Assembly (NCBI GenBank): GCA_030704225.1
Contig: CP131915.1
Coordinates: 930,001 to 994,000, forward strand
Reading direction: 5' to 3'
DNA from: Kosakonia sp. H02
GTDB lineage: Bacteria; Pseudomonadota; Gammaproteobacteria; Enterobacterales; Enterobacteriaceae
Length of the DNA stretch: 64,000 bases
Part shown: positions 45,187 through 54,466 of the stretch, piece after piece
Layout: the number at the start of each line of letters is the position of its first letter
How positions within the stretch are numbered: position 1 is the first letter of the stretch
Made by a program: the position numbers and the translations under genes
The notes under the pieces: model-generated
Database searches by the model: none
What the model saw: the letters and a program-made list of their open reading frames with translations, nothing else
Told to the model about the DNA's origin: nothing

Positions 45187-47019
45187 TCAAAACGGAAACA
45201 GCACCGGGATCATCACCACACAAACAACCATCACCAGCAGCGTAAACGGCACGCCAAGCTTCACGAAGTCGCTAAATTGATAATTCCCGGGCCCTAATAC
45301 CAGCGTGTTTACCGGCGATGAAACCGGCGTCATAAAGGCGGCAGAGGCCGCCATAGCAACCATCATGGCAAACGGATAAGGCGAAACGCCCATTGATTTT
45401 GCCGCCGCCAGCGCGATGGGTGCCATTAATACTGCCGTGGCGGTATTCGAGATAAAAAGCCCGATGGTGGCGCACATCACAAACAGGCAGATCAGCATCA
45501 GATGTGGCCCGTAGCCGCCGCCCAGTTCCATCAACCCTTTGACCACCAGATCGACACCGCCAGTTTTTTGCAGCGCCAGCGCAAACGGCATCATCCCGAC
45601 AATAAGAATAATGCTCGGCCAGTGAACCGCTTTGTAGGCACTCTCGGCATCAATGCAGCGGAATTTCCCCATCAACATGCAAGCGATAATAGCGGCAATC
45701 GGGTTGGGAATTTCATCGGTCAGCATCAACGCCACCATTAATACCAGGCAGAAAATCGCATGCGGTGCCTGGCTGTGTGCCGGGGAAGCTGCGCTTTCTT
45801 CAACAGGCAGATTCAGCACTACAAAGTCGCGGGCATCGGCGGCCAGCTGGCTGATTAATTTCCAGTTACCCACCACCAGGAAAATATCGCCCAGTTGCAG
45901 CGCTTCGTCCGTTACCGCCCCTTCCAGCGCTTCACCGTTGCGCTTTAAGCCAACAACATTTAACCCATAACGGGTGCGAAAACCGATTTCCCGCACCGTC
46001 TTACCGAGCAGTTCCGAATCGGGGATCAGCGAAACTTCTGCCATGCCGACATCCAGCGCTTGATCGGAGAAATACTCCCCGCGCAGGATCAGCGGCTCCA
46101 GCAACTGTTCAGCACAAAACTCACGTAGATCGACCTCGGCCGCAGACATATCAATCAGCAGCACGTCGCGGGCGCGAAATTCCGAAACCCCGTTGACGTT
46201 CACGATCACGCGGCGAAAGCGCCGCCAGCGCTCAACGCCGATAACATTCGCGCCGTAGCGTTCACGCAACCGTAAATCATCAAGACGCTGGCCAATCATC
46301 GGCGAGCCGGGGCGGATCGCCAACCGACGCGCGCGCCCGGTAAGGCGATACTCTTTGATCAGATCGCGAAAAGAGCGGCGCTTCCAGCTCTCGCGCTGGG
46401 CTTCACTTCCTTCGCCGTTGAGCATAAAGCGCATCAGCAGCATATAAAGGATGCCGATGAGCAGAACAACCAGGCCTATCGGCGTGACGCTGAAAAAACC
46501 GAAACCTTGCAGCCCTTCACGCAACAGTTCACTGTTGATCACCAGGTTTGGCGGCGTGGCCACCAGCGTCATCATGCCGCTGATAAGCCCGGCGAAACTG
46601 AGCGGCATCATCAGGCGCGACGGTGCAACCTGCATGCGCATTGATACGCTCAACACCACGGGAATGAAAATCGCCACCACGCCGGTGGAACTCATAAACG
46701 CGCCCAGCCCGGCGACGGTGACCATCAGCAGCACCAGCATTTTGATTTCACTGCTGCCCGCCATCTTTACCAGCCAGGCGCCCATATTGGTCGCTACACC
46801 GGTGCGCACCAGCCCATCGCCAATAATAAACAGGGCGGCAATCAGGATAACGTTGGGATCGCTAAAACCAGAAAAGGCTTCGGAGAGCGTCAGGGTGCCG
46901 CTCAGAACAAAGGCAACAATCACAAACAGCGCGACTGCATCCATGCGCACTTTCCCCGTTGCGAATAACACAACGGCAATGCCCAGCAGACACAGAACCC
47001 AAATCAATTCACCGTTCAC
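45187..47019 (-). CDS. yfbS: SLC13/DASS-type transporter with TrkA_C domains (YfbS)
   Basis: Inner-membrane protein of 610 residues, as in E. coli YfbS. The N-terminal half has about five or six helices. The middle (about residues 205-385) holds two cytoplasmic RCK_C (TrkA C-terminal) domains with IGVERWRR and GLNVVGLKRNGEAL, and the rest is another block of helices with the anion-symporter motif SNTATAVLMAPIALA. The substrate is unknown; dicarboxylate or sulfate-like anions are suggested by the family. Confidence 0.93.
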   Translation of the reverse strand: MNGELIWVLCLLGIAVVLFATGKVRMDAVALFVIVAFVLSGTLTLSEAFSGFSDPNVILIAALFIIGDGLVRTGVATNMGAWLVKMAGSSEIKMLVLLMVTVAGLGAFMSSTGVVAIFIPVVLSVSMRMQVAPSRLMMPLSFAGLISGMMTLVATPPNLVINSELLREGLQGFGFFSVTPIGLVVLLIGILYMLLMRFMLNGEGSEAQRESWKRRSFRDLIKEYRLTGRARRLAIRPGSPMIGQRLDDLRLRERYGANVIGVERWRRFRRVIVNVNGVSEFRARDVLLIDMSAAEVDLREFCAEQLLEPLILRGEYFSDQALDVGMAEVSLIPDSELLGKTVREIGFRTRYGLNVVGLKRNGEALEGAVTDEALQLGDIFLVVGNWKLISQLAADARDFVVLNLPVEESAASPAHSQAPHAIFCLVLMVALMLTDEIPNPIAAIIACMLMGKFRCIDAESAYKAVHWPSIILIVGMMPFALALQKTGGVDLVVKGLMELGGGYGPHLMLICLFVMCATIGLFISNTATAVLMAPIALAAAKSMGVSPYPFAMMVAMAASAAFMTPVSSPVNTLVLGPGNYQFSDFVKLGVPFTLLVMVVCVVMIPVLFPF

Positions 47020-47058
47020 AACCTGTCCTTGTCAGTTGAGAGTGGGAAAATAGTGCCA

Positions 47059-47084
47059 TAAAAAAACCCCACAAAGGTGGGGTT
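47059..47084 (-). terminator. Terminator after hxpA
   Basis: On the minus strand AACCCCAC and GTGGGGTT (47084-47065) form an 8-base stem with a 4-base loop, running into seven or more T. This is a clear intrinsic terminator for the yfbU-hxpA side. Confidence 0.85.
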
Positions 47085-47094
47085 AAGTCATTGA

Positions 47095-47754
47095 TCAGCC
47101 TTTCAGGTTAACCAGTACCGTACCGTCGGGCTGTTTTGTGATGTCTATCGCCTCAAGGCTTTTCAGCGAGAAGTCCACTTCATCAAGCCGGGGCGTATCC
47201 GCCGGAACATTCACCGCAATCACATGGCAACCGGCAGCCAGGCCGGACAGCACGCCTGCGGCGGCATCTTCCACCACCACGCATTCCTGCGGGGGCAAAC
47301 CTAATTGCTGTGCGCCAAGGAGGTAAGCGTCCGGTTCCGGTTTGCCGTGCTTAACCTGTTCGGCAGTGATAAACACCTCCGGCGTCGGCAGCCCCGTCGC
47401 GCGATGGCGCGCATGAGCAACCGGCACCGAGCCAGAGGTAACAATTGCCCATGGAATGCCGGATTCATCAAGATGCCGGAGCAGTTCGATAGCGCCAGGC
47501 AATGGGGTAATGCCGCCAGTGTCCGATGCTTCAATCTCTTCCAGACGGGTGAATTCCGCCGCGATTTGCTCGTCCGTTGCTCCCGCCATAAAGTGGCGCA
47601 GCGAGGTAATAGCCTGTTTGCCGTGGATAAAATTCAGCACCTCGTCATGCGCGATACCGAAACGATCGGCCCAGTTACACCATGCGCGCTCAACGGCGGG
47701 CAGCGAGTTTACCAGGGTTCCATCCAGATCAAACAGAAATCCTTTGCACTGCAC
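47095..47754 (-). CDS. hxpA: HAD-type sugar phosphatase (YfbT/HxpA)
   Basis: Haloacid-dehalogenase-family phosphatase acting on hexose and sugar-alcohol phosphates. The nucleophile motif FDLDGTLVNS has Asp9 and Asp11. Motif II is VTSGS, and motif III/IV is KPEPDAYL with VVVEDAAAGV. I choose GTG 47754 because GAGGAGG stands 5 bases upstream and the E. coli protein (216 residues) starts there. That gives 219 residues; the upstream ATG at 47772 would overlap the yfbU end and lacks a ribosome site. Confidence 0.93.
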   Translation of the reverse strand: MQCKGFLFDLDGTLVNSLPAVERAWCNWADRFGIAHDEVLNFIHGKQAITSLRHFMAGATDEQIAAEFTRLEEIEASDTGGITPLPGAIELLRHLDESGIPWAIVTSGSVPVAHARHRATGLPTPEVFITAEQVKHGKPEPDAYLLGAQQLGLPPQECVVVEDAAAGVLSGLAAGCHVIAVNVPADTPRLDEVDFSLKSLEAIDITKQPDGTVLVNLKG

Positions 47755-47764
47755 ATCCACCTCC

Positions 47765-48259
47765 TCAGGCATTAATAATTTGATTAATTTCGTTGCTGCT
47801 CAGGTGATACTGGCGTGGGCACGCGTGCCAGACGCTCAGCATACGCTGATATTTTTCCCACATTGGGGTTTGCGCATTGAAGCCGTGCGTGCCGGCATCA
47901 AAATGGGTATAACGGCCTTCAATATTGACCATAAAGCGGACATAACCGAGATAGCGGGCTTCGGTGGCGGCGTCAAAGCCGAGAAACGTAACGCGGCGTT
48001 CATCAATGGTGCTGCTGTCTTTCAGATTGGTCCAGGAGACATGGAGTGCGTGGTACATCTCCATGATATCGATAACAGTGCGACAGGTTTCTTCTGTCAG
48101 CTCGCCAAATTCACGATCCAGCTCACGCATTTGCAGGCCATATCCACGCTCAACAATGGTTTGCAAACGGCGATAACGTTCCGCATTCGCCGGGTCCATC
48201 ATGGTCATCATTTTATATTGGTTGGATAAGATCAGACGTTGGGCATTGGTCATTTCCAT
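47765..48259 (-). CDS. yfbU: UPF0304 protein YfbU
   Basis: A 164-residue protein nearly identical to E. coli YfbU, of unknown molecular function (reported to matter for cell death under stress; recalled, not checked). It is mostly alpha-helical and charged. The conserved stretch YRRLQTIVERGYGLQMRELD is present. It lies 10 bases upstream of the chosen hxpA start, so the two are probably co-transcribed. Confidence 0.95.
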   Translation of the reverse strand: MEMTNAQRLILSNQYKMMTMMDPANAERYRRLQTIVERGYGLQMRELDREFGELTEETCRTVIDIMEMYHALHVSWTNLKDSSTIDERRVTFLGFDAATEARYLGYVRFMVNIEGRYTHFDAGTHGFNAQTPMWEKYQRMLSVWHACPRQYHLSSNEINQIINA

Positions 48260-48364
48260 CTTTCAACTCCTGTGGCACGTCGGCGCATTAAAAAAGATGA
48301 CTCGAGTGTACATGCTGAAAATACGACTTTTCTTGATTTGCCGGGGGTGTTACACGGATCAAAT

Positions 48365-48392
48365 AAAAAAAGAAAGCACCGTGAGATGCCTT
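48365..48392 (-). terminator. Terminator after yfbV
   Basis: On the minus strand AAGGCATC and GGTGCTTT form an 8-base stem with G-T pairs (48392-48373) around TCAC. A seven-T tract follows two bases later. It fits a terminator for yfbV, leaving yfbU-hxpA a separate unit. Confidence 0.7.
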
Positions 48393-48417
48393 CTTCTTAT
48401 CGTGAGGCGCGGCCTCA

Positions 48418-48873
48418 TCACAAATCATCAAGAAAGGTTTTATCCAGTTGCTTAAACGCGCGCTTAAGCGTGTCAGCCAGCGCCTGGTAATCGGGCTTGC
48501 CTTCGACGGGTGCCAGCGCCTGCCCCGCTTCCTGCAACTTACCGCGCACTTCGTAAAACCAGTGCAGAATCGACGGCGGCAGCGGCGTGATGGAGCGTTT
48601 ACCCAACCACCACAGCCCCTGCATCGGCAAACTTAAGGCAAACATCGCAGTCGCGACGGCGGGACCAAGCTGACCACCCAGCGCAATTTGCCAGCAGAGC
48701 GTAAACACCGCCAGCGGCGGCATAAAGCGAATGGCGTAACGCATGGCGCGAATCACGCGGTTTTCAACAAACATTGGAGCGAGGCGTTTTTCCATAGGCC
48801 AGGTCTTTGCATAATGCTGACCCCGGCGAAACAAACTGAAAAAATTGACGGGTCTATTTTCAGGAGTAGACAT
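48418..48873 (-). CDS. yfbV: UPF0208 membrane protein YfbV
   Basis: A 151-residue inner-membrane protein collinear with E. coli YfbV, with two hydrophobic helices (about residues 45-65 and 68-90: FMPPLAVFTLCWQIAL and VATAMFALSLPMQGLWWLG). E. coli YfbV is connected with Ter macrodomain insulation (recalled from the literature). AGGTAAAG precedes the ATG. It is divergent from ackA. Confidence 0.95.
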   Translation of the reverse strand: MSTPENRPVNFFSLFRRGQHYAKTWPMEKRLAPMFVENRVIRAMRYAIRFMPPLAVFTLCWQIALGGQLGPAVATAMFALSLPMQGLWWLGKRSITPLPPSILHWFYEVRGKLQEAGQALAPVEGKPDYQALADTLKRAFKQLDKTFLDDL

Positions 48874-49212
48874 GGCTTTACCTCAACTTCACATATAAAA
48901 ATTAAAAAAATTGTGCAAAACAACAACTGTGGATGACAACGTTAAAATTTTTTGTCAATCCCACCGGGTATCAGGTATCCTGTCGCAGCCTCAACCAGGG
49001 CCTTAGACGAATACGTTTCCGTCGTCAAATATCAAGCTCATTATGCCACTGTCTGAAATTTGCGCAAAATAGCTTAAAATCTTATGTATTCTTTCATCAT
49101 GTCAGAAAATTCTCCGGGCATGATGTTAATCATAAATGTCAGCGTCAACCTGCGCTACGCTGTGCGACTCACTGACGTTTTTTTTAGCCACGTATCATAA
49201 ATAGGTACTTCC
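48874..49212. other. yfbV-ackA divergent control region
   Basis: This 339-base stretch has no gene. Its left third is AT-rich and serves yfbV. The right part is the ackA leader, with a hairpin followed by eight T at 49141-49185. In E. coli, ArcA and Fnr act on the ackA promoters; I did not identify clear sites by eye. Confidence 0.5.
49141..49185 (+). terminator. Terminator-like hairpin in the ackA leader
   Basis: AGCGTCA (49141-49147) pairs with TGACGTT (49173-49179, one G-T pair) around a 25-base loop, and eight T run from 49178 to 49185. It ends only 27 bases before the ackA ATG, so it could attenuate readthrough into ackA-pta. Confidence 0.5.
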
Positions 49213-50415
49213 ATGTCGAGTAAGTTAGTACTGGTTCTGAACTGCGGTAGCTCCTCACTGAAATTCGCAATCATCGATGCTGTAAATGGTGACGAGTACC
49301 TGTCTGGTTTAGCCGAATGTTTCCACCTTCCTGAAGCACGCATCAAATGGAAAATTGATGGCGGTAAACAAGAAGCGGCTTTAGGTGCAGGTGCCGCTCA
49401 CAGTGAAGCGCTGAACTTTATCGTTAACACTATTCTGGCACAAAAACCAGAACTGTCTGCTCAGCTGACCGCAATCGGACACCGCATCGTACACGGTGGC
49501 GAAAAATACACGAGTTCTGTGGTCATCGACGAATCCGTGATCCAGGGCATCAAAGATGCGGCCTCTTTTGCACCGCTGCACAACCCGGCCCACCTGATTG
49601 GTATCGCCGAAGCGCTGAAATCCTTCCCGAGCTTGAAAGAGAAGAACGTTGCCGTGTTCGACACCGCGTTCCACACCACCATGCCGGAAGAATCTTATCT
49701 CTATGCGCTGCCGTACAAACTGTACAAAGAGCACGGCGTTCGCCGCTACGGCGCACACGGCACCAGCCACTTCTATGTGACTCAGGAAGCGGCAAAAGTG
49801 CTGAACAAACCGGTTGAAGAACTGAATATCATCACTTGCCATCTGGGCAATGGTGGTTCTGTTTCCGCTATCCGTAACGGTAAATGTGTTGATACCTCCA
49901 TGGGTCTGACCCCGCTGGAAGGCCTGGTTATGGGTACCCGTTCTGGTGATATCGACCCGGCTATCATTTTCCATCTGCATGACACCCTGGGCATGAGCGT
50001 TGAAGCCATCAACAAAATGCTGACCAAAGAGTCCGGCCTGCTGGGCCTGACCGAAGTCACCAGCGACTGCCGTTATGTAGAAGATAACTACAAAGATAAA
50101 GAAGACGCGAAACGCGCGATGGACGTGTACTGCCACCGCCTGGCAAAATATATCGGCTCTTACACTGCGCTGATGGAAGGTCGCCTGGACGCCGTAGTCT
50201 TCACCGGTGGTATCGGTGAAAACGCCGCGATGGTACGCGAACTGTCTCTCGGCAAACTGGGCGTTCTGGGCTTTGAAGTTGACCATGAACGTAACCTGGC
50301 TGCCCGTTTCGGCAACTCTGGCTTTATCAATAAAGAAGGCACCCGCCCGGCGGTCGTTATCCCGACCAACGAAGAGCTGGTTATTGCACAAGACGCAAGC
50401 TGCCTGACTGCCTGA
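49213..50415 (+). CDS. ackA: Acetate kinase
   Basis: Converts acetyl phosphate and ADP to acetate and ATP, the last step of acetate overflow. Its 400 residues match E. coli. ASKHA-fold motifs include the N-terminal LVLNCGSSSLKFAI, HRIVHGGEKY, RYGAHGTSH (catalytic histidine) and FTGGIGENAAMVR. The TAGGTA upstream is a modest ribosome site. It forms an operon with pta, 78 bases apart. Confidence 0.99.
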   Translation: MSSKLVLVLNCGSSSLKFAIIDAVNGDEYLSGLAECFHLPEARIKWKIDGGKQEAALGAGAAHSEALNFIVNTILAQKPELSAQLTAIGHRIVHGGEKYTSSVVIDESVIQGIKDAASFAPLHNPAHLIGIAEALKSFPSLKEKNVAVFDTAFHTTMPEESYLYALPYKLYKEHGVRRYGAHGTSHFYVTQEAAKVLNKPVEELNIITCHLGNGGSVSAIRNGKCVDTSMGLTPLEGLVMGTRSGDIDPAIIFHLHDTLGMSVEAINKMLTKESGLLGLTEVTSDCRYVEDNYKDKEDAKRAMDVYCHRLAKYIGSYTALMEGRLDAVVFTGGIGENAAMVRELSLGKLGVLGFEVDHERNLAARFGNSGFINKEGTRPAVVIPTNEELVIAQDASCLTA

Positions 50416-50422
50416 TTACCCA

Positions 50423-50446
50423 CACCGCCAGCCATCGCTGGCGGTG
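50423..50446 (+). terminator. Hairpin between ackA and pta
   Basis: CACCGCCAGC (50423-50432) and GCTGGCGGTG (50437-50446) form a perfect 10-base stem with a CATC loop, followed by CTGTTTTG. It is a strong stem with a short T-run, probably allowing partial readthrough into pta. Confidence 0.6.
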
Positions 50447-50493
50447 CTGTTTTGTAACCCGTCCGTCACGACGGTAACGAAAGAGGATTAACC

Positions 50494-52635
50494 GTGTCCC
50501 GTATTATTATGCTGATCCCTACCGGAACCAGCGTCGGTCTGACCAGTGTCAGCCTTGGCGTTATCCGCGCTATGGAACGCAAAGGCGTTCGTCTGAGCGT
50601 CTTTAAACCGATTGCCCAGCCACGCGCGGGCGGCGATGCGCCAGACCAGACCACCACTATCGTGCGTGCCAACTCCGGTCTGCCAGCGGCTGAACCGCTG
50701 AAAATGAGCCACGTTGAATCGCTGCTCTCCAGCAACCAGAAAGACGTGCTGATGGAAGAGATCATCGCGCGCTACCACGAAAGCAGCAAAGACGCTGAAG
50801 TGGTGCTGGTTGAAGGCCTGGTGCCGACCCGTAAACACCAGTTCGCCCAGTCTCTGAACTTTGAAATCGCGAAAACGCTGAACGCGGAAATCGTGTTTGT
50901 CATGTCTCAGGGCACCGACACGCAGGAACAGCTGAAAGAGCGTATCGAACTGACGCGCAACAGCTTTGGCGGCGTGAAGAACACCAACATCACCGGCGTT
51001 ATCGTTAACAAACTGAACGCACCGGTTGATGAGCAGGGTCGTACTCGCCCTGATCTGTCTGAAATCTTCGATGATTCGTCTAAAGCGAAAGTCGTTCATA
51101 TCGACCCGACTAAACTGCAAGAAACCAGCTCGCTGCCCGTGCTGGGCGCTGTGCCGTGGAGCTTCGATCTGATCGCCACGCGCGCCATTGATATGGCTCG
51201 CCACCTGAATGCGACCATCGTTAACGAAGGCGACATCAAAACCCGCCGCGTGAAATCCGTGACCTTCTGTGCGCGTAGCATTCCGCATATGCTGGAACAC
51301 TTCCGCCCGGGTTCACTGCTGGTAACTTCCGCCGATCGTCCTGACGTGCTGGTTGCGGCCTGCCTGGCGGCAATGAACGGCGTGGAAATTGGCGCGCTGC
51401 TGCTGACCGGTGGCTACGAAATGGACGCCAGCGTTCGCAAACTGTGTGAGCGCGCCTTCGCCACTGGCCTGCCGGTCTTTATGGTGAACACCAACACCTG
51501 GCAGACCTCCCTGAGCCTGCAAAGCTTCAACCTGGAAGTACCGGTTGACGACAACGAACGTATCGAAAACGTTCAGGAATATGTTGCCAGCTACATTAAT
51601 GCGCAGTGGATTGACTCCCTGACCGCCACGTCCGAACGCAGCCGCCGCCTCTCTCCGCCAGCCTTCCGTTATCAGTTGACTGAACTGGCGCGTAAAGCGG
51701 GTAAACGAGTGGTTCTGCCGGAAGGTGACGAGCCGCGTACTGTGAAAGCGGCCGCTATCTGTGCGGAACGTGGTATCGCGACCTGTATCCTGCTGGGTAA
51801 CCCGGATGAGATCAATCGCGTTGCTGCTGCACAAGGCGTTGAGCTGGGTACGGGCATCGAAATCGTTGATCCGGACGTGGTACGTGAAAGCTACGTTGCT
51901 CGCCTGGTTGAGCTGCGTAAGAGCAAGGGCATGACCGAAGCCGTTGCCCGCGAACAGCTGGAAGATAACGTGGTTCTCGGCACGCTGATGCTGGAGCAGG
52001 ATGAAGTTGACGGTCTGGTTTCCGGTGCCGTTCACACCACTGCGAACACCATTCGTCCGCCGCTGCAACTGATCAAAACCGCACCGGGCAGTTCACTGGT
52101 CTCTTCCGTGTTCTTCATGCTGCTGCCGGAACAGGTTTATGTTTACGGTGACTGCGCCATCAACCCGGATCCGACCGCTGAGCAACTGGCTGAAATCGCG
52201 ATCCAGTCTGCGGATTCCGCTATCGCATTCGGTATCGAACCGCGCGTGGCAATGCTCTCTTACTCCACTGGTAACTCCGGCGCGGGTAGCGATGTAGAAA
52301 AAGTGCGTGAAGCGACCCGCCTGGCACAGGAAAAACGTCCTGACCTGGTGATCGACGGTCCGTTGCAGTACGACGCCGCAGTAATGGCTGACGTCGCCAA
52401 ATCCAAAGCGCCGAACTCTCCGGTTGCAGGTCGCGCTACCGTGTTCATCTTCCCGGATCTGAACACCGGTAACACCACCTACAAAGCGGTACAGCGTTCT
52501 GCCGACCTGATCTCCATCGGGCCGATGCTGCAAGGTATGCGTAAGCCGGTTAACGACCTGTCCCGTGGCGCACTGGTTGACGATATCGTCTATACCATCG
52601 CGCTGACCGCGATTCAGGCGTCCCAGCAGAAGTAA
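50494..52635 (+). CDS. pta: Phosphate acetyltransferase
   Basis: Interconverts acetyl-CoA and acetyl phosphate. It has 713 residues (E. coli 714) and starts at GTG 50494 behind GAGGA, as in E. coli. The N-terminal P-loop-like domain (MLIPTGTSVGLTSVSLG) and the DRTGG regulatory domain precede the C-terminal catalytic PTA_PTB domain, with VLPEGDEPRTVKAA and SYSTGNSGAGSDVEKVREA. It is followed by a clear terminator. Confidence 0.99.
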   Translation: MSRIIMLIPTGTSVGLTSVSLGVIRAMERKGVRLSVFKPIAQPRAGGDAPDQTTTIVRANSGLPAAEPLKMSHVESLLSSNQKDVLMEEIIARYHESSKDAEVVLVEGLVPTRKHQFAQSLNFEIAKTLNAEIVFVMSQGTDTQEQLKERIELTRNSFGGVKNTNITGVIVNKLNAPVDEQGRTRPDLSEIFDDSSKAKVVHIDPTKLQETSSLPVLGAVPWSFDLIATRAIDMARHLNATIVNEGDIKTRRVKSVTFCARSIPHMLEHFRPGSLLVTSADRPDVLVAACLAAMNGVEIGALLLTGGYEMDASVRKLCERAFATGLPVFMVNTNTWQTSLSLQSFNLEVPVDDNERIENVQEYVASYINAQWIDSLTATSERSRRLSPPAFRYQLTELARKAGKRVVLPEGDEPRTVKAAAICAERGIATCILLGNPDEINRVAAAQGVELGTGIEIVDPDVVRESYVARLVELRKSKGMTEAVAREQLEDNVVLGTLMLEQDEVDGLVSGAVHTTANTIRPPLQLIKTAPGSSLVSSVFFMLLPEQVYVYGDCAINPDPTAEQLAEIAIQSADSAIAFGIEPRVAMLSYSTGNSGAGSDVEKVREATRLAQEKRPDLVIDGPLQYDAAVMADVAKSKAPNSPVAGRATVFIFPDLNTGNTTYKAVQRSADLISIGPMLQGMRKPVNDLSRGALVDDIVYTIALTAIQASQQK

Positions 52636-52657
52636 AAGCGCCATCCAGCAACAACAT

Positions 52658-52681
52658 AAAGGCGACTCCCTGGTCGCCTTT
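52658..52681. terminator. Bidirectional terminator between pta and the transketolase genes
   Basis: AAAGGCGA (52658-52665) and TCGCCTTT (52674-52681) pair around an 8-base loop, followed on the plus strand by ATTGTTT. It ends ackA-pta and, read leftwards, the PTS-transketolase operon, whose last stop is at 52687. Confidence 0.8.
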
Positions 52682-52686
52682 ATTGT

Positions 52687-53640
52687 TTACAGCAGCTCTC
52701 TTGCCGCCGACACAATATCGTGTGCCGTCAGGCCATACTCTTTTTGCAGAAAATCCTGCGTTCCCACCTGACCATACCGCTCTTTTACCCCGACGCGTCG
52801 CATCGGCACCGGACACGTCTCGACCAGCACTTCTGCCACCGCCGACCCCAGGCCGTTATGAATACTGTGATTTTCGCAGGTCACAATACGCCCGGTTTTC
52901 TCAGCATAGTTTTTCACTAACATGCGATCGATGGGCTTTAAGGTAAACATATCGATCACCGCTGCGCTGATCCCTTCGCGCTCCAGTTGCTGTGCGGCAG
53001 CGAGTGCTTCCGCCACCATAATCCCATTGGCAATTAAGGTGATATCACTGCCCTCGCGCAGCACGTTACCTTTGCCGATGGTAAAGCGCGAGCCGGGTTG
53101 ATAAACCGTCGGCGCTTGTTTACGGATAGTGCGCACCCAGTAAAAACCCTCAAGATCCGCCAGTTGATGGAGGATATCGTCGAACATCACCGCATCGGTG
53201 ACTTCCAGCACCACCGAATGCGCCAGCCCGCGCACAATCCCCATATCTTCAAACGACATATGCGTCCCACCGTTGTGGCACGCCGTCACGCCCGCATCGG
53301 AGGCGATAACTTTGACGTTATTGCGCTGGTAATCGAGAGACATAAATAGCTGGTCGAAGCAGCGACGGCTGGCGAAAGCGGTAAAGGTATGCACAAACGG
53401 CTTGCGCCCGGTCAGCGACAGACCCGCCGCGGTGCCGATCACATTCGCCTCCATGATCCCGCAGTTGATCACCTGCTGCGGGTACTTTTTATGCACGCCA
53501 TCCATCGCCATCGAACTCATTAAATCCGCTTCCAACGCGATGATGTCACTGCCCGCTTCAATCTGTTCGCTGATAAAACCGGCGTAGACTTTGCGCATCT
53601 CGATACTGTCTTTTCCACCCACCTCGGCAACCTTAATCAT
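52687..53640 (-). CDS. Transketolase, C-terminal subunit
   Basis: Pyrimidine-binding plus C-terminal part of a two-subunit transketolase: 317 residues from the ATG at 53640, behind GGAGG. Family segments are EADLMSSMAMDG, INCGIMEANVIGTAAGLSLTGRKPFVHTF (divided pyrimidine domain with catalytic Glu) and VTCENHSIHNGLGSAVAEVL. The frame overlaps the N-terminal subunit by 8 bases, so the two are made together. Salmonella has a homologous pair at the same site after pta, reported (from memory) as a third transketolase, TktC. The physiological sugar is unknown. Confidence 0.9.
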   Translation of the reverse strand: MIKVAEVGGKDSIEMRKVYAGFISEQIEAGSDIIALEADLMSSMAMDGVHKKYPQQVINCGIMEANVIGTAAGLSLTGRKPFVHTFTAFASRRCFDQLFMSLDYQRNNVKVIASDAGVTACHNGGTHMSFEDMGIVRGLAHSVVLEVTDAVMFDDILHQLADLEGFYWVRTIRKQAPTVYQPGSRFTIGKGNVLREGSDITLIANGIMVAEALAAAQQLEREGISAAVIDMFTLKPIDRMLVKNYAEKTGRIVTCENHSIHNGLGSAVAEVLVETCPVPMRRVGVKERYGQVGTQDFLQKEYGLTAHDIVSAARELL

Positions 53641-54466
53641 GCGCGGCCTCCAGTTGTTCAATCGTCTCGTTAAGTGCCTGTTTCATCTCGTCCGTCAGAC
53701 GCAGATGGTGTGAGTTACTCAGATTTTCGAGATACGGCACGCCCTGCCCTTTGATACTGTCGAGAATAACCAATCTTGGCCGTGCATCTGCCGCGGGCAC
53801 CGGTTTGACGGCTTCCAGCAACCCGGCAATGTCATCCCCTTTCACGGTACAGACATCAAAGCCAAAGGCGCGGAATTTCCCTTCCAGATCGAAAGCGCAG
53901 ATGATTTCGTCCAGCTCGCCGTCCAGTTGCTGCTTGTTCCAGTCAACAAACACGGTGAGATTATTCAGCCGGTGATGAGCGATAAACTGGAACGCTTCCC
54001 AGCACTGCCCTTCGTTCAGCTCACCGTCTCCGACGATACAAAAGACGCGGTTCTTCCGGCCCGCCAGCTTGTGCCCCAGCGCCATGCCGCCCGCAATAGA
54101 AATGCCCTGGCCCAGCGAGCCGGTAGTGGCATCGACACCCCGGGTTTTCAGGCGATCCGGGTGGCTCGGCAAACGCGTACCGTTGATATTGAGCGTCTGC
54201 AACTCCTCCTGCGGGAAGTAACCTTTCAGCGCCAGCGTGCTGTAGAGCGCCGGGCCAGCATGACCTTTCGACAGCACAAAATAGTCGCGCTCCGGCCAGT
54301 CCGGGTCGGCGGGGTCAATACGCATGATGTCGCCATACAGCACCGCAAGGGTTTCAACCACCGACATGCTGCCGCCATAGTGACCAAAGCCTAAATGGGT
54401 CAGTGATTTCAGCGTTGCCACGCGAATGTCTCGTGCAAATTGTTTCACTTCGTCAATATTGCTCAT
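53633..54466 (-). CDS. Transketolase, N-terminal (thiamine-diphosphate-binding) subunit
   Basis: A 277-residue protein equal to the first third of a normal transketolase. The ThDP-binding motif GDGELNEGQCWEAF..VDWNKQQLDG is complete. Substrate/ThDP histidines are in LGFGHYGGSMS, SKGHAGPALYST, SHPDRLKTRGVDATTGSLGQG and GKGVPYLEN-type positions (here GQGVPYLEN). It needs the adjacent C-terminal subunit for activity. Its start overlaps the PTS IIC stop by one base (TAATG), which ties the enzyme to the transporter. Confidence 0.92.
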   Translation of the reverse strand: MSNIDEVKQFARDIRVATLKSLTHLGFGHYGGSMSVVETLAVLYGDIMRIDPADPDWPERDYFVLSKGHAGPALYSTLALKGYFPQEELQTLNINGTRLPSHPDRLKTRGVDATTGSLGQGISIAGGMALGHKLAGRKNRVFCIVGDGELNEGQCWEAFQFIAHHRLNNLTVFVDWNKQQLDGELDEIICAFDLEGKFRAFGFDVCTVKGDDIAGLLEAVKPVPAADARPRLVILDSIKGQGVPYLENLSNSHHLRLTDEMKQALNETIEQLEAAHD

